This document shows, piece by piece, positions 28,082-36,183 of a DNA stretch of 64,000 bases. Source of the stretch: Rubrobacter calidifluminis (GTDB taxonomy: Bacteria; Actinomycetota; Rubrobacteria; Rubrobacterales; Rubrobacteraceae); NCBI RefSeq assembly GCF_028617075.1, contig NZ_JAQKGV010000002.1, forward strand, positions 62,001 through 126,000, given 5' to 3'. The translations under genes and the position numbers were made by a program. Each line of letters begins with the position of its first letter. The stretch's first letter is position 1. The notes under the pieces are model-generated. The model saw only the letters and a list, made by a program, of their open reading frames with translations, ran no database searches and was not told the DNA's origin.

Positions 28082-29164
28082 ATGAGAGTAGGGATAGTCG
28101 GTCTGCCCAACGTAGGAAAATCCACGCTGTTCAACAGCCTCACCCGGGCGGGAGCGGAGGCGCAGAACTATCCGTTCACCACGATAGAACCCAACCTGGG
28201 CGTCGCCGCCGTGCCCGACGACAGGCTCGACGCGCTGGCGCAGACCATGAACAGCCGCCGCAAGGTCCCGGCGACGGTCGACTTCGTCGACATAGCCGGG
28301 CTCGTGCGCGGGGCGAGCCGGGGCGAGGGGCTCGGGAATCAGTTCCTCGGGCACATCCGCGAGTGCGACGCGATAGCCCACGTGGTGCGCTGCTTCGCCG
28401 ACGAGAACGTCTCCCACGTGCACGCGGGCGTGGACCCCGAGGGCGACATAGAGACGATAAACACCGAGCTTCTGCTCGCCGATCTCGCGACCGTGGAGCG
28501 CAGGATCGAGCGCGTCTCGCGTGCGGCCAAGAGCGGCGAGAAGAGCCTGGTCGAGGAGGCCGCCGCGCTCGAGCGGCTGCGCGAGCACCTCTCCGAGGGA
28601 AACCCGGCGCGCACCTTCCCGGAACGGGAGCCCGTCGAGGAGGCCTTACGGACGCTCATCACCGCCAAGCCCACCCTGTACGTGGCCAACGTGGACGAGG
28701 ATTCGCTCGCGGAGGGGGATGCCTACAGCGCCGGGGTGGAGAAGGTGGCGGCGCGCGAGGGTGCGGAGGCCGTGCGGCTCTCGGCGAAGCTGGAGGACGA
28801 GATCGCCGGTCTCTCGCCGGAGGAGGCCGGGGAGTACCTCGCGATGCTCGGCGTCGGCTCCAGCGGGTTCGAGGAGTTCGTGCGGGCGGCGTACCGGCTG
28901 CTCGGTCTCATAACCTTCTTCACCGCCGGGGAGAAGGAGAGCCGGGCCTGGACCGTTCGCGAGGGGGCGACCGCCAGGGAAGCTGCAGGCAGGATCCACT
29001 CCGACATGGAGAAGGGCTTCATCGCCGCCGAGGTCGGTCGCTGGGACGACGTCGTCGAGGCCGGATCGTGGGCGAAGGCCCGCGAGGAGGCGAAGGTCCG
29101 GCTCGAGGGCCGCGACTACGTCGTGAGAGACGGCGACGTGATGCTGGTTCGCTTCAACACGTGA
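28082..29164 (+). CDS. ychF: YchF/Ola1-type P-loop ATPase
   Basis: A 360-aa universally conserved Obg-family P-loop protein that prefers ATP and associates with ribosomes. The P loop GLPNVGKSTLFNSLT (residues 7-21), NYPFTTIEPNLG (switch I), DFVDIAGLVRGASRGEGLGN (switch II), and the NVDE-type specificity motif (YVANVDED) are all present, followed by the coiled-coil and C-terminal TGS domain (LITFFTAGEKESRAWTVREG ... DYVVRDGDVMLVRF). Its TGA overlaps the ATG of the next gene (TGATG), so the selenoprotein-like gene is probably co-expressed. Confidence 0.96.
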   Translation: MRVGIVGLPNVGKSTLFNSLTRAGAEAQNYPFTTIEPNLGVAAVPDDRLDALAQTMNSRRKVPATVDFVDIAGLVRGASRGEGLGNQFLGHIRECDAIAHVVRCFADENVSHVHAGVDPEGDIETINTELLLADLATVERRIERVSRAAKSGEKSLVEEAAALERLREHLSEGNPARTFPEREPVEEALRTLITAKPTLYVANVDEDSLAEGDAYSAGVEKVAAREGAEAVRLSAKLEDEIAGLSPEEAGEYLAMLGVGSSGFEEFVRAAYRLLGLITFFTAGEKESRAWTVREGATAREAAGRIHSDMEKGFIAAEVGRWDDVVEAGSWAKAREEAKVRLEGRDYVVRDGDVMLVRFNT

Positions 29165-29820
29165 TGGTGCCGTTCGCGCGGCCGGAGAAGCCGCTCTCCG
29201 AATGCCGGGTCGCCCTCGTCTCGACCGGTGGGGTGCACCTGCCGGAGCAGCCCCGCTTCGACATAGACGACCCCGCGGGCGACTGCTCGTACCGCGAGAT
29301 CCCGGCCGGGGCAGAAGAGCTCACCTGGACCCACGCCTACTACCCGCGTCCGGGACGGCCCGTGGAGGACCTCGACAGCGTCTTCCCGCTCTGGACCCTG
29401 CGGAAGCTCGCGGAGGAGGGTGTGGTGGGAGAGCTCAACCGGAGACACTTCAGCTTCATGGGGGCGATCCACGATCCCGCCCCGCTCGCAGGAGAGACCG
29501 CTCCCGAGGTGGCCGGGAGACTGCTCCGGGATTCGGTCGACGCCGTACTCCTGACCCCTTCCTGACCGCTGTGCCACCGGTCCGTGGGGCTGGTAGCACA
29601 GGCGATAGAGGGACGTGGGATTCCGACGGTCACCCTCGCGATGGAGGAGGGGGTCGAAGCCCCCAGGGTGGCCCGGGTGCCCTTCCCTTACGGGTTCCCG
29701 GCGGGGGAGCCCCACGACGCACGCAGGCACCGGGAGGTCGTTCTCGCCGCGCTCGCGCTGCTCTACGAGCTCGACGCTCCCGGCGAGCTCAGGCTCCCTT
29801 TCCGATGGAGCGGGCCGTGA
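29164..29820 (+). CDS. GrdB/PrdB-family reductase subunit B-like protein, predicted selenoprotein with in-frame TGA
   Basis: Read through the TGA at 29563-29565 this is a 218-aa protein of the glycine/sarcosine/betaine/proline reductase selenoprotein B family. The first 133 residues contain EELTWTHAYYPRPGRPVEDL, FPLWTLRKLAEEGVVGELNR and HFSFMGAIHDPAPL, typical of the short GrdB-like proteins; after DAVLLTPS comes TGA, then PLCHRSVGLVAQAIEGRGIP and a conserved C-terminal region (RVPFPYGFPAGEPHDARRHR). Residue 134 is therefore in a U-x-x-C arrangement (Cys137) exactly where family members carry Sec or Cys. A SECIS-like hairpin follows. The alternative, a nonsense pseudogene, is less likely because both halves are otherwise intact. 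ATG 29164 overlaps the ychF stop. Physiological role unknown; no grdA/grdC partner is adjacent. Confidence 0.8.
29566..29601 (+). promoter_or_regulatory. Candidate bacterial SECIS element
   Basis: Starting 8 bases after the TGA, CCAC (29574-29577) pairs with GTGG (29584-29587) around a six-base loop CGGTCC, whose GGTC matches the GGUC apical loop of the E. coli fdhF SECIS. An alternative longer fold pairs CTGTGC (29569-29574) with GCACAG (29596-29601) perfectly, extended by ACC/GGT, with a loop that starts GGTCC. Either exposes GGUC close to the UGA, as needed for SelB recognition. Confidence 0.6.
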
Positions 29821-29905
29821 GAACTTTACCGCCCGGGATCGGGTGGCGGGGTATACTCTTCAGGAGATGTGAGTCTTCGTACGGGGCACAAGTGAGAGTG
29901 AGACG

Positions 29906-30598
29906 TTGAGCATAATATTTCTGTTCGTTGGGGTCTTTCTGGCCGTGTTCTTCCTGTTCTTGCTGCCTGTGATCTTCTCTTTGCAGGCCGTGGGTAGCCT
30001 CTTCGTCTACCCCAGACAGCTCGCCGCGATGTTCGGGAACAGGATACTCAGGCGCAACCACGCCCTCGAGCATGCCACCATAGCGGTGATGATGGAGCGG
30101 GAGCCCGGCCGCAGGCTCAATGGCTTCTCCACCGACGAGGGGTTCTTCGTTCAGGGTGTGCGCTCGATCGAGGAGGTCGAGAGCGCCGTGCGCGAGGCGC
30201 TCCAGCGCCTGAAGCGGGGCGAGAGGAGGCTCGCCATCCACCGCAACTGCGGCACTACGATCGTCGCGGCGAACCTGCTCGCTGCAGTCTTCTTCCTCAT
30301 CGCGCTCGGCGTGGGCATATACCTGGGTGGCCAGGGTCTCTACGCCATGATCGTGCTCGGGGTCTTGCTCTCCTTCCTGCTCAGGGTGCCGTTCAGCCTC
30401 TTCCTGCAGCGGTTCGTGACCACCGACGCCGACCTCTCCAACGCCGAGGTCGGCTGGGTCGATCCCGCCCGACCGCAAGAGCTGCGCGCCGGTATCCTCG
30501 GCATGCTGCTCGCGGCCACCACCGTCAAGGTTTGGGTCTTCCACACCGATCCTGAGGCCGTCGAGTTCGTCCCCGACGACGAGACGATAACCCGCTAG
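29906..30598 (+). CDS. DUF6391-like membrane protein with HxxEH motif
   Basis: A 230-aa membrane protein: a hydrophobic N-terminal segment (IFLFVGVFLAVFFLFLLPVI), a soluble part with RRNHALEHATIAVMMEREPG, then two adjacent transmembrane segments (NLLAAVFFLIALGVGIYLGG, YAMIVLGVLLSFLLRVPFSL) and a short C-terminal tail. The NHALEHATI block is characteristic of a conserved uncharacterised family (I recall DUF6391). HALEH reads as an HxxEH zinc-type motif, but catalysis is unproven. TTG start with weak ribosome site; a TATACT -10 lies about 50 bases upstream (29852-29857). Confidence 0.7.
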   Translation: MSIIFLFVGVFLAVFFLFLLPVIFSLQAVGSLFVYPRQLAAMFGNRILRRNHALEHATIAVMMEREPGRRLNGFSTDEGFFVQGVRSIEEVESAVREALQRLKRGERRLAIHRNCGTTIVAANLLAAVFFLIALGVGIYLGGQGLYAMIVLGVLLSFLLRVPFSLFLQRFVTTDADLSNAEVGWVDPARPQELRAGILGMLLAATTVKVWVFHTDPEAVEFVPDDETITR

Positions 30599-30611
30599 CG
30601 AGATCAGCTTG

Positions 30612-31703
30612 TCAGGGGGCGAGGGTGCGGCCGAGCCGCCCGGCGACCTCGAACGGGTCGGAGGCGACCACCGGCGCCGCGTAGAGCTCCATCGCCCCGA
30701 TGTCCGAGGTGCGGTTCGCTGGTGAGCCCCGGTCCACCAGGCGCACCATCGCCGGGAAGCTGGACCAATCCTCCTCTACGGGGGCGAGCGGCGGCAGGTA
30801 GAAGGCCACGTTGAAGCTCTTCGCCCCGAGATCCTCAACGAAGGCCGCGAGTACCCGGGCGAAGGCGCGGCGCAGGGACCCGTCCTCCGGGTCTCTCCCC
30901 AGCAGGATCACCTCCCTCTCCTTGACCGGCGTGAGGCTCGCGAAACCCCGGGCGCCGGAAGGGAAGGGGATCGAGAGCCCCAGGGAGTCGTGGACGCGGT
31001 AGAGGTCCTCGAAGTAGTTCGAGCCGTACTCCGCGGCGTATCCCAGAGCCGAGCGCCGCAGATGTTCGATCTTCGGGTAGTGGCCGTGGCGGGTCGCGGT
31101 GACCTGGGCGTGGCCGTGGATGATGGAACCCCCGGCGCGCCACAGGCAGTTCCAGATCAGCAGGAAGTACCGGGCGTCCGGATCCGTCTCCAGCACCCTC
31201 CTGCTCCATTCGAGTCCGACCGAGACGTAATCGTCAACCCTCTCCGGGGTGAGTAGCAGCGGGTCGTGCTCGTCGAAGACGATTACACCGTGGAAGGCAT
31301 CGTACTTGGCTATGTTCGAGGCGGTGATGGAATGCGCCCCCCGCACGCGCCCGAAGATGTCCTCAGGGGTGCCTTTCTCGGGCTGGCAGAACGGGTCGCC
31401 TGTGGTGCGGGAGATCTCTGCTTCCAGGTTCGCGTCCACACCGGTGTCGAGCGGGCGGGAGGCCCGCAGGCCGTTGAAGAGGGCCCCTTCCAGCGTGATT
31501 CTGTTGGTCACCCGCACGATGCGCTGCTCTTCGACCTCCTCTACCGACCCGAATGCCTCCCCGACCCACGCTCGCATGCTACCGGGGATGACGAGCCTTC
31601 CCGTGGCGGTGTCTACCGCAAAGAGGCGGTGGGTGAGGACCCGCTCCTCGTCCGGCAGGGTCTCTATGCGCTCCTTCAGTTGGGTGATGGAACACCTGCT
31701 CAT
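30612..31703 (-). CDS. GalT/HIT-superfamily protein
   Basis: A 363-aa protein of the histidine-triad superfamily, closest in layout to galactose-1-phosphate uridylyltransferase and related nucleotidyltransferases. The catalytic signature is GGSIIHGHAQVTATRHGHYP, with His-x-His-x-Gln. Other family-like parts are DPFCQPEKGTPEDIFGRVRG and FHGVIVFDEHDPLLLTPERV. It is longer than simple HIT hydrolases. True GalT zinc Cys pairs are not evident, so the exact substrate is open. Its ATG overlaps the stop of the upstream HD-hydrolase gene by four bases. Confidence 0.75.
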   Translation of the reverse strand: MSRCSITQLKERIETLPDEERVLTHRLFAVDTATGRLVIPGSMRAWVGEAFGSVEEVEEQRIVRVTNRITLEGALFNGLRASRPLDTGVDANLEAEISRTTGDPFCQPEKGTPEDIFGRVRGAHSITASNIAKYDAFHGVIVFDEHDPLLLTPERVDDYVSVGLEWSRRVLETDPDARYFLLIWNCLWRAGGSIIHGHAQVTATRHGHYPKIEHLRRSALGYAAEYGSNYFEDLYRVHDSLGLSIPFPSGARGFASLTPVKEREVILLGRDPEDGSLRRAFARVLAAFVEDLGAKSFNVAFYLPPLAPVEEDWSSFPAMVRLVDRGSPANRTSDIGAMELYAAPVVASDPFEVAGRLGRTLAP

Positions 31704-32296
31704 GGCGTTGATCGGGTCGGGTGAGAACCTTTTGAGAGGGCCTCGATATCCTGCACGACCCTTGCCAGTTCGTCCGCGAGCGGCCCGCCGTCGGTCTCCT
31801 CGAACACCCGGGCCAGCGTGCGGTAGTACCAGAGCGTGCCCTCCCTGCCGCCGTGGAAGCGCCTGAAAACCACCTCCCCGCAGGTTCTGAGGTCCGTGAG
31901 GATGCTCCTCGCGTTGTGCAGCTTGTCTGCGGCGGAGACGAGCCGAACCGAGCGCGAGGCGTGGCGCATGCGTTCTATGTGGGACTCCTTGCGCTCGCGC
32001 CAGGGTGGTTTGGGGATCGTGTCGGCATCCGAGCAGCCTGCTACTATACTTGCGACATCCTCCCCGAAACGAACGGCCAGGTCTTCCCTGGTCGTAGGGG
32101 TGTCCTCGATGGTGTCGTGCAGCAGCGCCGCCGCGACCTCGTCCTCATTCCCGCCGTGCTCGCCGACGATGGCGGCGACCGCGAGCAGGTGGGTTATGTA
32201 GGGGATCCGGGTGCCCTTGCGCCACTGTCCCGCGTGCACCCGATTGGCGAAGAGCAGCGCTTTCTCGAACTTTATGCCGTAACCCGAGCTCATCAC
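31700..32296 (-). CDS. HD-domain phosphohydrolase (small alarmone hydrolase-like)
   Basis: A 198-aa stand-alone HD hydrolase related to the hydrolase half of RelA/SpoT (MESH1-like). Landmarks: KALLFANRVHAGQWRKGTRI, PYITHLLAVAAIV (first His), AAALLHDTIEDTPTT (HD pair), and SVRLVSAADKLHNARSILTD (final Asp and RSH-like KLHN). No synthetase or regulatory domain follows. It could hydrolyse (p)ppGpp or a related nucleotide. Start is GTG 32296 or the ATG just after it (32293). It overlaps the GalT-like gene and follows the DUF429 gene closely. Confidence 0.85.
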   Translation of the reverse strand: MMSSGYGIKFEKALLFANRVHAGQWRKGTRIPYITHLLAVAAIVGEHGGNEDEVAAALLHDTIEDTPTTREDLAVRFGEDVASIVAGCSDADTIPKPPWRERKESHIERMRHASRSVRLVSAADKLHNARSILTDLRTCGEVVFRRFHGGREGTLWYYRTLARVFEETDGGPLADELARVVQDIEALSKGSHPTRSTP

Positions 32297-32298
32297 GA

Positions 32299-33126
32299 CT
32301 ATTCAAGCAGCGCCGGGTCAATAATCCAACCCTCGTCCGGTTCGCACCCCTCCGGAACGCCCCAGCGCTCCTCCCTCCTCGAGTACGCCCACGCCGCCTG
32401 CACAGCGCACAAGACCGAGTCCAGCGTGTCTGCGGCGGGTTCCCGGGTAAGCCGCTCGCGCCACGGCTCGTCCAGCTCGACCGTGAGCCCGTAGACGTGC
32501 CGCAGACCGGCAGATGCGAGCCCGGCGATGAGAGCCTCCCTGGCAGCGCGCAGCTCCTCCGTCCGCTTGCCGCGTTCGTCGCTCTTGTATGGTCTCCTCC
32601 CGATGAGGCACCGGGCGACGAGCGCCGGGTAGGATTCCACCGCCACCCGCGGGTCTTCGTTCTGGCGGCAGGGCACGACGCTCATACCAGAAGCGAGCAG
32701 GAGCGGCGCCCCTCGGTAGAACATCTTCGCCACCGGCACCCGGAAGAGCATCATCGCGCTCGCGGAGCCCGAGAGCCGGTCGGCCAGGCGGTGGCGAAAC
32801 CTGCTCCCGACGGGCCTCTTGGCCATGTCGTCCCGGATGGCCTGCTCGAAATCCTCTTTGGAGAGCTGACCGACCTCGGCGACGTATCCCTCCCAGCGTT
32901 CGGGCCAGCCCAGCGCCTCGACGAACCCTTTGGGCTGTCCGAACGGGAAGTCCAGCCCGCAGACCCACGGCTCCGGCCGCCGTAGGAATTCCCTCAGCTC
33001 CTCGAAGCTTCGCATCTCCCGCGCTCTCTCGACCCGCAGTATCCCGCCGCCGAAGCTGCACCCGACCGCGACGAGCGGCTTGCGCCTGCCCGGGGAGCTG
33101 GTGAAATCGAGGCCGTAGATCCTCAC
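32299..33126 (-). CDS. DUF429 family protein
   Basis: A 275-aa protein of the DUF429 family (RNase H-like fold predicted). Visible parts: GLDFTSSPGRRKPL at the start, WVCGLDFPFGQPKGFVEAL, and the C-terminal acidic motif EPAADTLDSVLCAVQAAWAY that resembles the family's conserved D-x-x-D-A region. Function is not established. It is the first gene of a minus-strand set with the HD hydrolase and the GalT-like gene (two-base gap, then overlap). GTG start. Confidence 0.8.
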   Translation of the reverse strand: MRIYGLDFTSSPGRRKPLVAVGCSFGGGILRVERAREMRSFEELREFLRRPEPWVCGLDFPFGQPKGFVEALGWPERWEGYVAEVGQLSKEDFEQAIRDDMAKRPVGSRFRHRLADRLSGSASAMMLFRVPVAKMFYRGAPLLLASGMSVVPCRQNEDPRVAVESYPALVARCLIGRRPYKSDERGKRTEELRAAREALIAGLASAGLRHVYGLTVELDEPWRERLTREPAADTLDSVLCAVQAAWAYSRREERWGVPEGCEPDEGWIIDPALLE

Positions 33127-33201
33127 CGCGTCATATCCGTCCGCTCCCGTGCCGGGCGATGCTCCGCGAGCCGGGGGGCGGGATGCTCACCGTGGCGGTG
33201 G

Positions 33202-33789
33202 TCATCCGTATCCCGGCGGCTTCTCGCCTTCGCGGCGGACCGTCCCGGACGGATGGTCTACGTCGTGGTCCAGCAGCTTCGCCATGTAGAGCTCGTCCAC
33301 GAACGAACCTTCGACGAAGAGCGAATCCCTCCTGCGTCCCTCGACGGCGAACCCCATCTTTTTGTACAGCGAGACCGCGGCCTCGTTGTGCTCCATCACC
33401 GTGAGCTCCAGACGGTGTATCCCGTGCTGGCGGGCCCAGCGTTCGGCCTCGGACATGAGAGCTGTCCCTATCCCGCGGCCGACGAACTCCTGGAGGATGC
33501 CTATCACGAGCTCGGCGGTGTGGCGGTTGCGCCGGTAGTCACCGCCGCGCGCCTCCAGATACCCCACCAGCTGGCCGGAGGCCTCGGCTACCAAAATCGT
33601 GCGGTTGCCCGCGTCGAAGGAGCGTCTTATCTGCGCGGTCTCCTGGCGTACGGTGGTGGTGCGTTCCCCGGGCTCGAGCAGCATGAAGGTCGTCTCCCGG
33701 TCGAGCTGCCGCTGCAGACTCAGCAGATCTTCGGCATCACCCTCCCAGGCGTGCCGGATGCGTATCCTCTCCCGGCCGTGATCTTTCAC
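33202..33789 (-). CDS. GNAT family N-acetyltransferase
   Basis: A 195-aa GCN5-related acetyltransferase. Motif A (acetyl-CoA binding) reads ELVIGILQEFVGRGIGTALM, with the Q/RxxGxG/A-like GRGIGT, and motif B is HNEAAVSLYKKMGFAVEGRRRDSLF. This arrangement resembles RimI- and ribosomal-protein-type acetyltransferases and small-molecule (polyamine or phosphinothricin) acetyltransferases; the substrate is unknown. GTG start at 33789. It stands alone between the DUF429 gene and the small zinc protein, on the minus strand. Confidence 0.88.
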   Translation of the reverse strand: MKDHGRERIRIRHAWEGDAEDLLSLQRQLDRETTFMLLEPGERTTTVRQETAQIRRSFDAGNRTILVAEASGQLVGYLEARGGDYRRNRHTAELVIGILQEFVGRGIGTALMSEAERWARQHGIHRLELTVMEHNEAAVSLYKKMGFAVEGRRRDSLFVEGSFVDELYMAKLLDHDVDHPSGTVRREGEKPPGYG

Positions 33790-33828
33790 CGTTCGGCGGG
33801 CTCCTTCATCGAGGTCACCCCCTGCCTC

Positions 33829-34011
33829 TCATGGGTCCGAGCAGTCGCGACGGTAGCCGCAGTTGGGGCAGATGAGTTCGCAGTGGAGTTCGTACATCCT
33901 TGTATTGCAGATCTCGCACCGGATCTCTTCTCGTTCTGGACGGTTCTGCGACGAGTCCGTTCCGGTCTCTTTTCCCACGTATCTTCTCGACGGGGATTTA
34001 TCCTTCGACAC
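33829..34011 (-). CDS. Small zinc-ribbon protein
   Basis: A 60-aa protein: a charged N-terminal half (SKDKSPSRRYVGKETG) and a C-terminal four-Cys zinc ribbon, CEIC and CPNC, with an extra Cys near the end (RRDCSDP). GGAGGT lies four bases before the GTG start at 34011, which supports it as a gene. It is divergent from the initiator tRNA. Function unknown. An overlapping frame in the same region is longer but lacks a ribosome site and Cys pattern. Confidence 0.6.
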   Translation of the reverse strand: MSKDKSPSRRYVGKETGTDSSQNRPEREEIRCEICNTRMYELHCELICPNCGYRRDCSDP

Positions 34012-34065
34012 ACGACCTCCGGAGACTTTACAAACCCCGACCCGATGATAAACTATCTCCCGCGA

Positions 34066-34139
<74 letters not shown>

Positions 34140-34146
34140 CTATCTG

Positions 34147-34168
34147 CCCCGGGCTCTCCCGGGGTTTT
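34147..34168 (+). terminator. Terminator after tRNA-fMet
   Basis: CCCCGGG-CTCT-CCCGGGG, a perfect 7-base stem with a four-base loop, is followed by TTTTCATTT. It starts eight bases after the tRNA. Confidence 0.85.
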
Positions 34169-34178
34169 CATTTGCCCG

Positions 34179-34184
34179 TATACT
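34179..34184 (+). promoter_or_regulatory. -10 element of tilS (leaderless)
   Basis: TATACT ends seven bases before the GTG start of tilS, and no ribosome site lies between. The -35 is not recognisable. Confidence 0.5.
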
Positions 34185-34191
34185 CGTCACC

Positions 34192-35541
34192 GTGAACGGC
34201 GGTTCCCCAGACCCTTTCGTGGGCAAGGTCGGCGAGACGGCGCGACGCTACCGGATGGATCTCTCACGCCCGCTGGTGCTCGTCTCCGGGGGGCCGGATT
34301 CGGTGGCGCTTTTGAGGGCCTTGCTCGATCTTGGGGAAGACCCCGCCGTGCTGCACGTGGACCATGGGCTGCGGGGTGAGGAATCGCGGGCGGACGCCAG
34401 GTTCGTGCGCGGGCTGTGCGCCGAACTCGGGGTGCGTTGCGAGGTGAGGCGCCTGCAGCTGCGCGGCGGGAGCGGCGTCGAGGAGCGGGCGCGCAGGGAG
34501 CGTTACCGGCTGGCCCGGGAGGTGTCTGCGGAGATCGGGATGCGCACGATCGTCACCGGGCACACGGCGGACGACGTCGCCGAGACGGTGCTGCTCAACG
34601 TCTCGCGCGGTGCGGGGTTGCGCGGGCTCGGCGGCATCCCACCGGTCGCGGGTCGGGTCGTGAGGCCGCTCATCGGCTGCCGCCGCAGCGAGGTGCTCGC
34701 CTACCTCGAGCGGCTCGGGCAGCCGTACCGCACGGACAGCACCAACCTGCTCCCGGAATATGCCCGCAACCGGGTACGCCTGGAGGTGGTGCCGGTGCTG
34801 GAGGAGCTGTACCCGGGCGCGGCCTCGAACATCGCCCGCATGGCTGCCCTAGTCCGCGAGGATCTCGAGGCCCTGGAGGAGATCGCCGGCAGCCTGCTGG
34901 AGGTGCGCGGGGAAGAAGTGTTCCTGGTCCGGGAGAAGATCGAAGGCGCCCACCCCGCCCTGCGGCGCCACGCGGTCAGGATGGCGTACGACCGGCTCCG
35001 TCCCGGATCTCCGCCACCGGAGGCCAGGATGGTCGAGGATGTCCTCGGCCTGTTGCGACTGGGAGGGCCCACGAAGACCCTCAATCTCCCCGGTGATATC
35101 GTGGCTGCCAGCCGTCCCGGTGGGGATGTGGCCCTCTACCGCAGGCCCGTGCCGGACGAAAGAGAGGAAGCGCTGCGTCCCGGCGTCATCTCTTTCAGCG
35201 GGTGGACCTTGGAAGTCAGGGAGGTTTCGGGCTTTAATCTGGAAGATGCCGCCCGTCCGGAGGTCGCCTACCTGGATGCCTCCCGCGGCCCCTACAGGCT
35301 GAGGATGACGCGCGAAGGAGACACCATGAGACCGCTCGGTCTCGGGGGGCGCAAGAAGGTGATGCGGGCTATGATGGACCGCAAGATGCCCAGGGATCGC
35401 AGGCGCAGGACCCCCGTCGTGGTCGACGAACGTGGGGAGGTGGCCTGGATTCTCCTCGGTGAGCTTGGTGAGGAATTCAAGGTTGGCAGCGGGACGAGCA
35501 GGGCGCTCAGGCTGGAGGTGAAGGGGAGTCCATGGAGATGA
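34192..35541 (+). CDS. tilS: tRNA(Ile)-lysidine synthetase
   Basis: A 449-aa TilS, which converts C34 of the CAT-anticodon tRNA-Ile to lysidine so that it reads AUA. The ATP-pyrophosphatase P loop LVSGGPDSVALL (residues about 28-39) is intact, followed by HVDHGLRGEESRADA and TGHTADDVAETVLLNVSRGA, then the middle and C-terminal tRNA-binding domains (TREGDTMRPLGLGGRKKVM). GTG start at 34192 is leaderless by context. The hpt gene overlaps its end by ten bases, the common tilS-hpt-ftsH arrangement. Confidence 0.93.
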   Translation: MNGGSPDPFVGKVGETARRYRMDLSRPLVLVSGGPDSVALLRALLDLGEDPAVLHVDHGLRGEESRADARFVRGLCAELGVRCEVRRLQLRGGSGVEERARRERYRLAREVSAEIGMRTIVTGHTADDVAETVLLNVSRGAGLRGLGGIPPVAGRVVRPLIGCRRSEVLAYLERLGQPYRTDSTNLLPEYARNRVRLEVVPVLEELYPGAASNIARMAALVREDLEALEEIAGSLLEVRGEEVFLVREKIEGAHPALRRHAVRMAYDRLRPGSPPPEARMVEDVLGLLRLGGPTKTLNLPGDIVAASRPGGDVALYRRPVPDEREEALRPGVISFSGWTLEVREVSGFNLEDAARPEVAYLDASRGPYRLRMTREGDTMRPLGLGGRKKVMRAMMDRKMPRDRRRRTPVVVDERGEVAWILLGELGEEFKVGSGTSRALRLEVKGSPWR

Positions 35542-36098
35542 AGAGCATGATGCCCGACGTGGAGAAGATCCTCATCCCTTCCGAGGAGATCCAGCAAAAG
35601 GTACGCGAGCTGGGTGGGAGGATCACCGAGGATTACCGGGACAAGAATCCGCTTCTCGTCTGTATCCTGCGCGGGGCGGTGATAGTGCTCGGGGACCTCA
35701 TGCGATACATCGACCTGCCGTGTGAGATAGATTTCATGGACATCTCCTCCTATGGGACCGGAACCTCCTCGAGCGGAGTGGTTCGCATCCTCAAAGACCT
35801 CGAAGAGAACATAACCGGCCGGCACGTGCTCATCGTGGAGGATATAATCGACACGGGGCTGACCCTCTCCTACCTGAAAAGATCGCTGCTTGCGCGCAAC
35901 CCGGCGTCTTTGGAGATCTTTGCGCTTCTGAGCAAGCCGAGTCGCAGGAGGGTTGAGATAGAGGTGAAGTACCTGGGTTTTGAGGTGCCGGACGAGTTCG
36001 TCGTCGGTTATGGGCTCGACTACGCCGGGGCGTACCGCAACCTCCCTGACATCTGCGTGCTCAAGCCCGAGGTGTTCCAGGGAGACGGGAAGCGCTAG
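35532..36098 (+). CDS. hpt: Hypoxanthine phosphoribosyltransferase
   Basis: A 188-aa purine salvage enzyme making IMP or GMP from hypoxanthine or guanine and PRPP. The PRPP-binding motif VLIVEDIIDTGLTLSYL (PRTase signature) is intact, as are LLVCILRGAVIVLGDLMRYI and DFMDISSYGTGTSSSGVVRI (flexible loop). The C-terminal VPDEFVVGYGLDYAGAYRNL is family-typical. A GGAGG-rich site lies inside the end of tilS, and the two genes overlap. ftsH follows after 85 bases from its own promoter. Confidence 0.95.
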   Translation: MEMKSMMPDVEKILIPSEEIQQKVRELGGRITEDYRDKNPLLVCILRGAVIVLGDLMRYIDLPCEIDFMDISSYGTGTSSSGVVRILKDLEENITGRHVLIVEDIIDTGLTLSYLKRSLLARNPASLEIFALLSKPSRRRVEIEVKYLGFEVPDEFVVGYGLDYAGAYRNLPDICVLKPEVFQGDGKR

Positions 36099-36117
36099 AG
36101 TCGCGGAGAGCCTTCGC

Positions 36118-36144
36118 TTGCCGGAGCGGGCCGGGTAGTATAAT
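36118..36144 (+). promoter_or_regulatory. Promoter of ftsH
   Basis: A consensus TATAAT (36139-36144) lies 39 bases before the TTG start, with TTGCCG (36118-36123) as a possible -35 at a short 15-base spacing. Confidence 0.5.
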
Positions 36145-36183
36145 TCCGGTGTCCCTTGCCGTATTTCGTGAGAGGTTAGAGAG

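Noticed and set aside
29563-29565. The TGA as a genuine stop, leaving a 133-aa protein and a separate 78-aa downstream gene.
   Set aside because: The downstream part has no ribosome site and continues the same family domain, and the TGA sits in the family's redox position with a hairpin after it.
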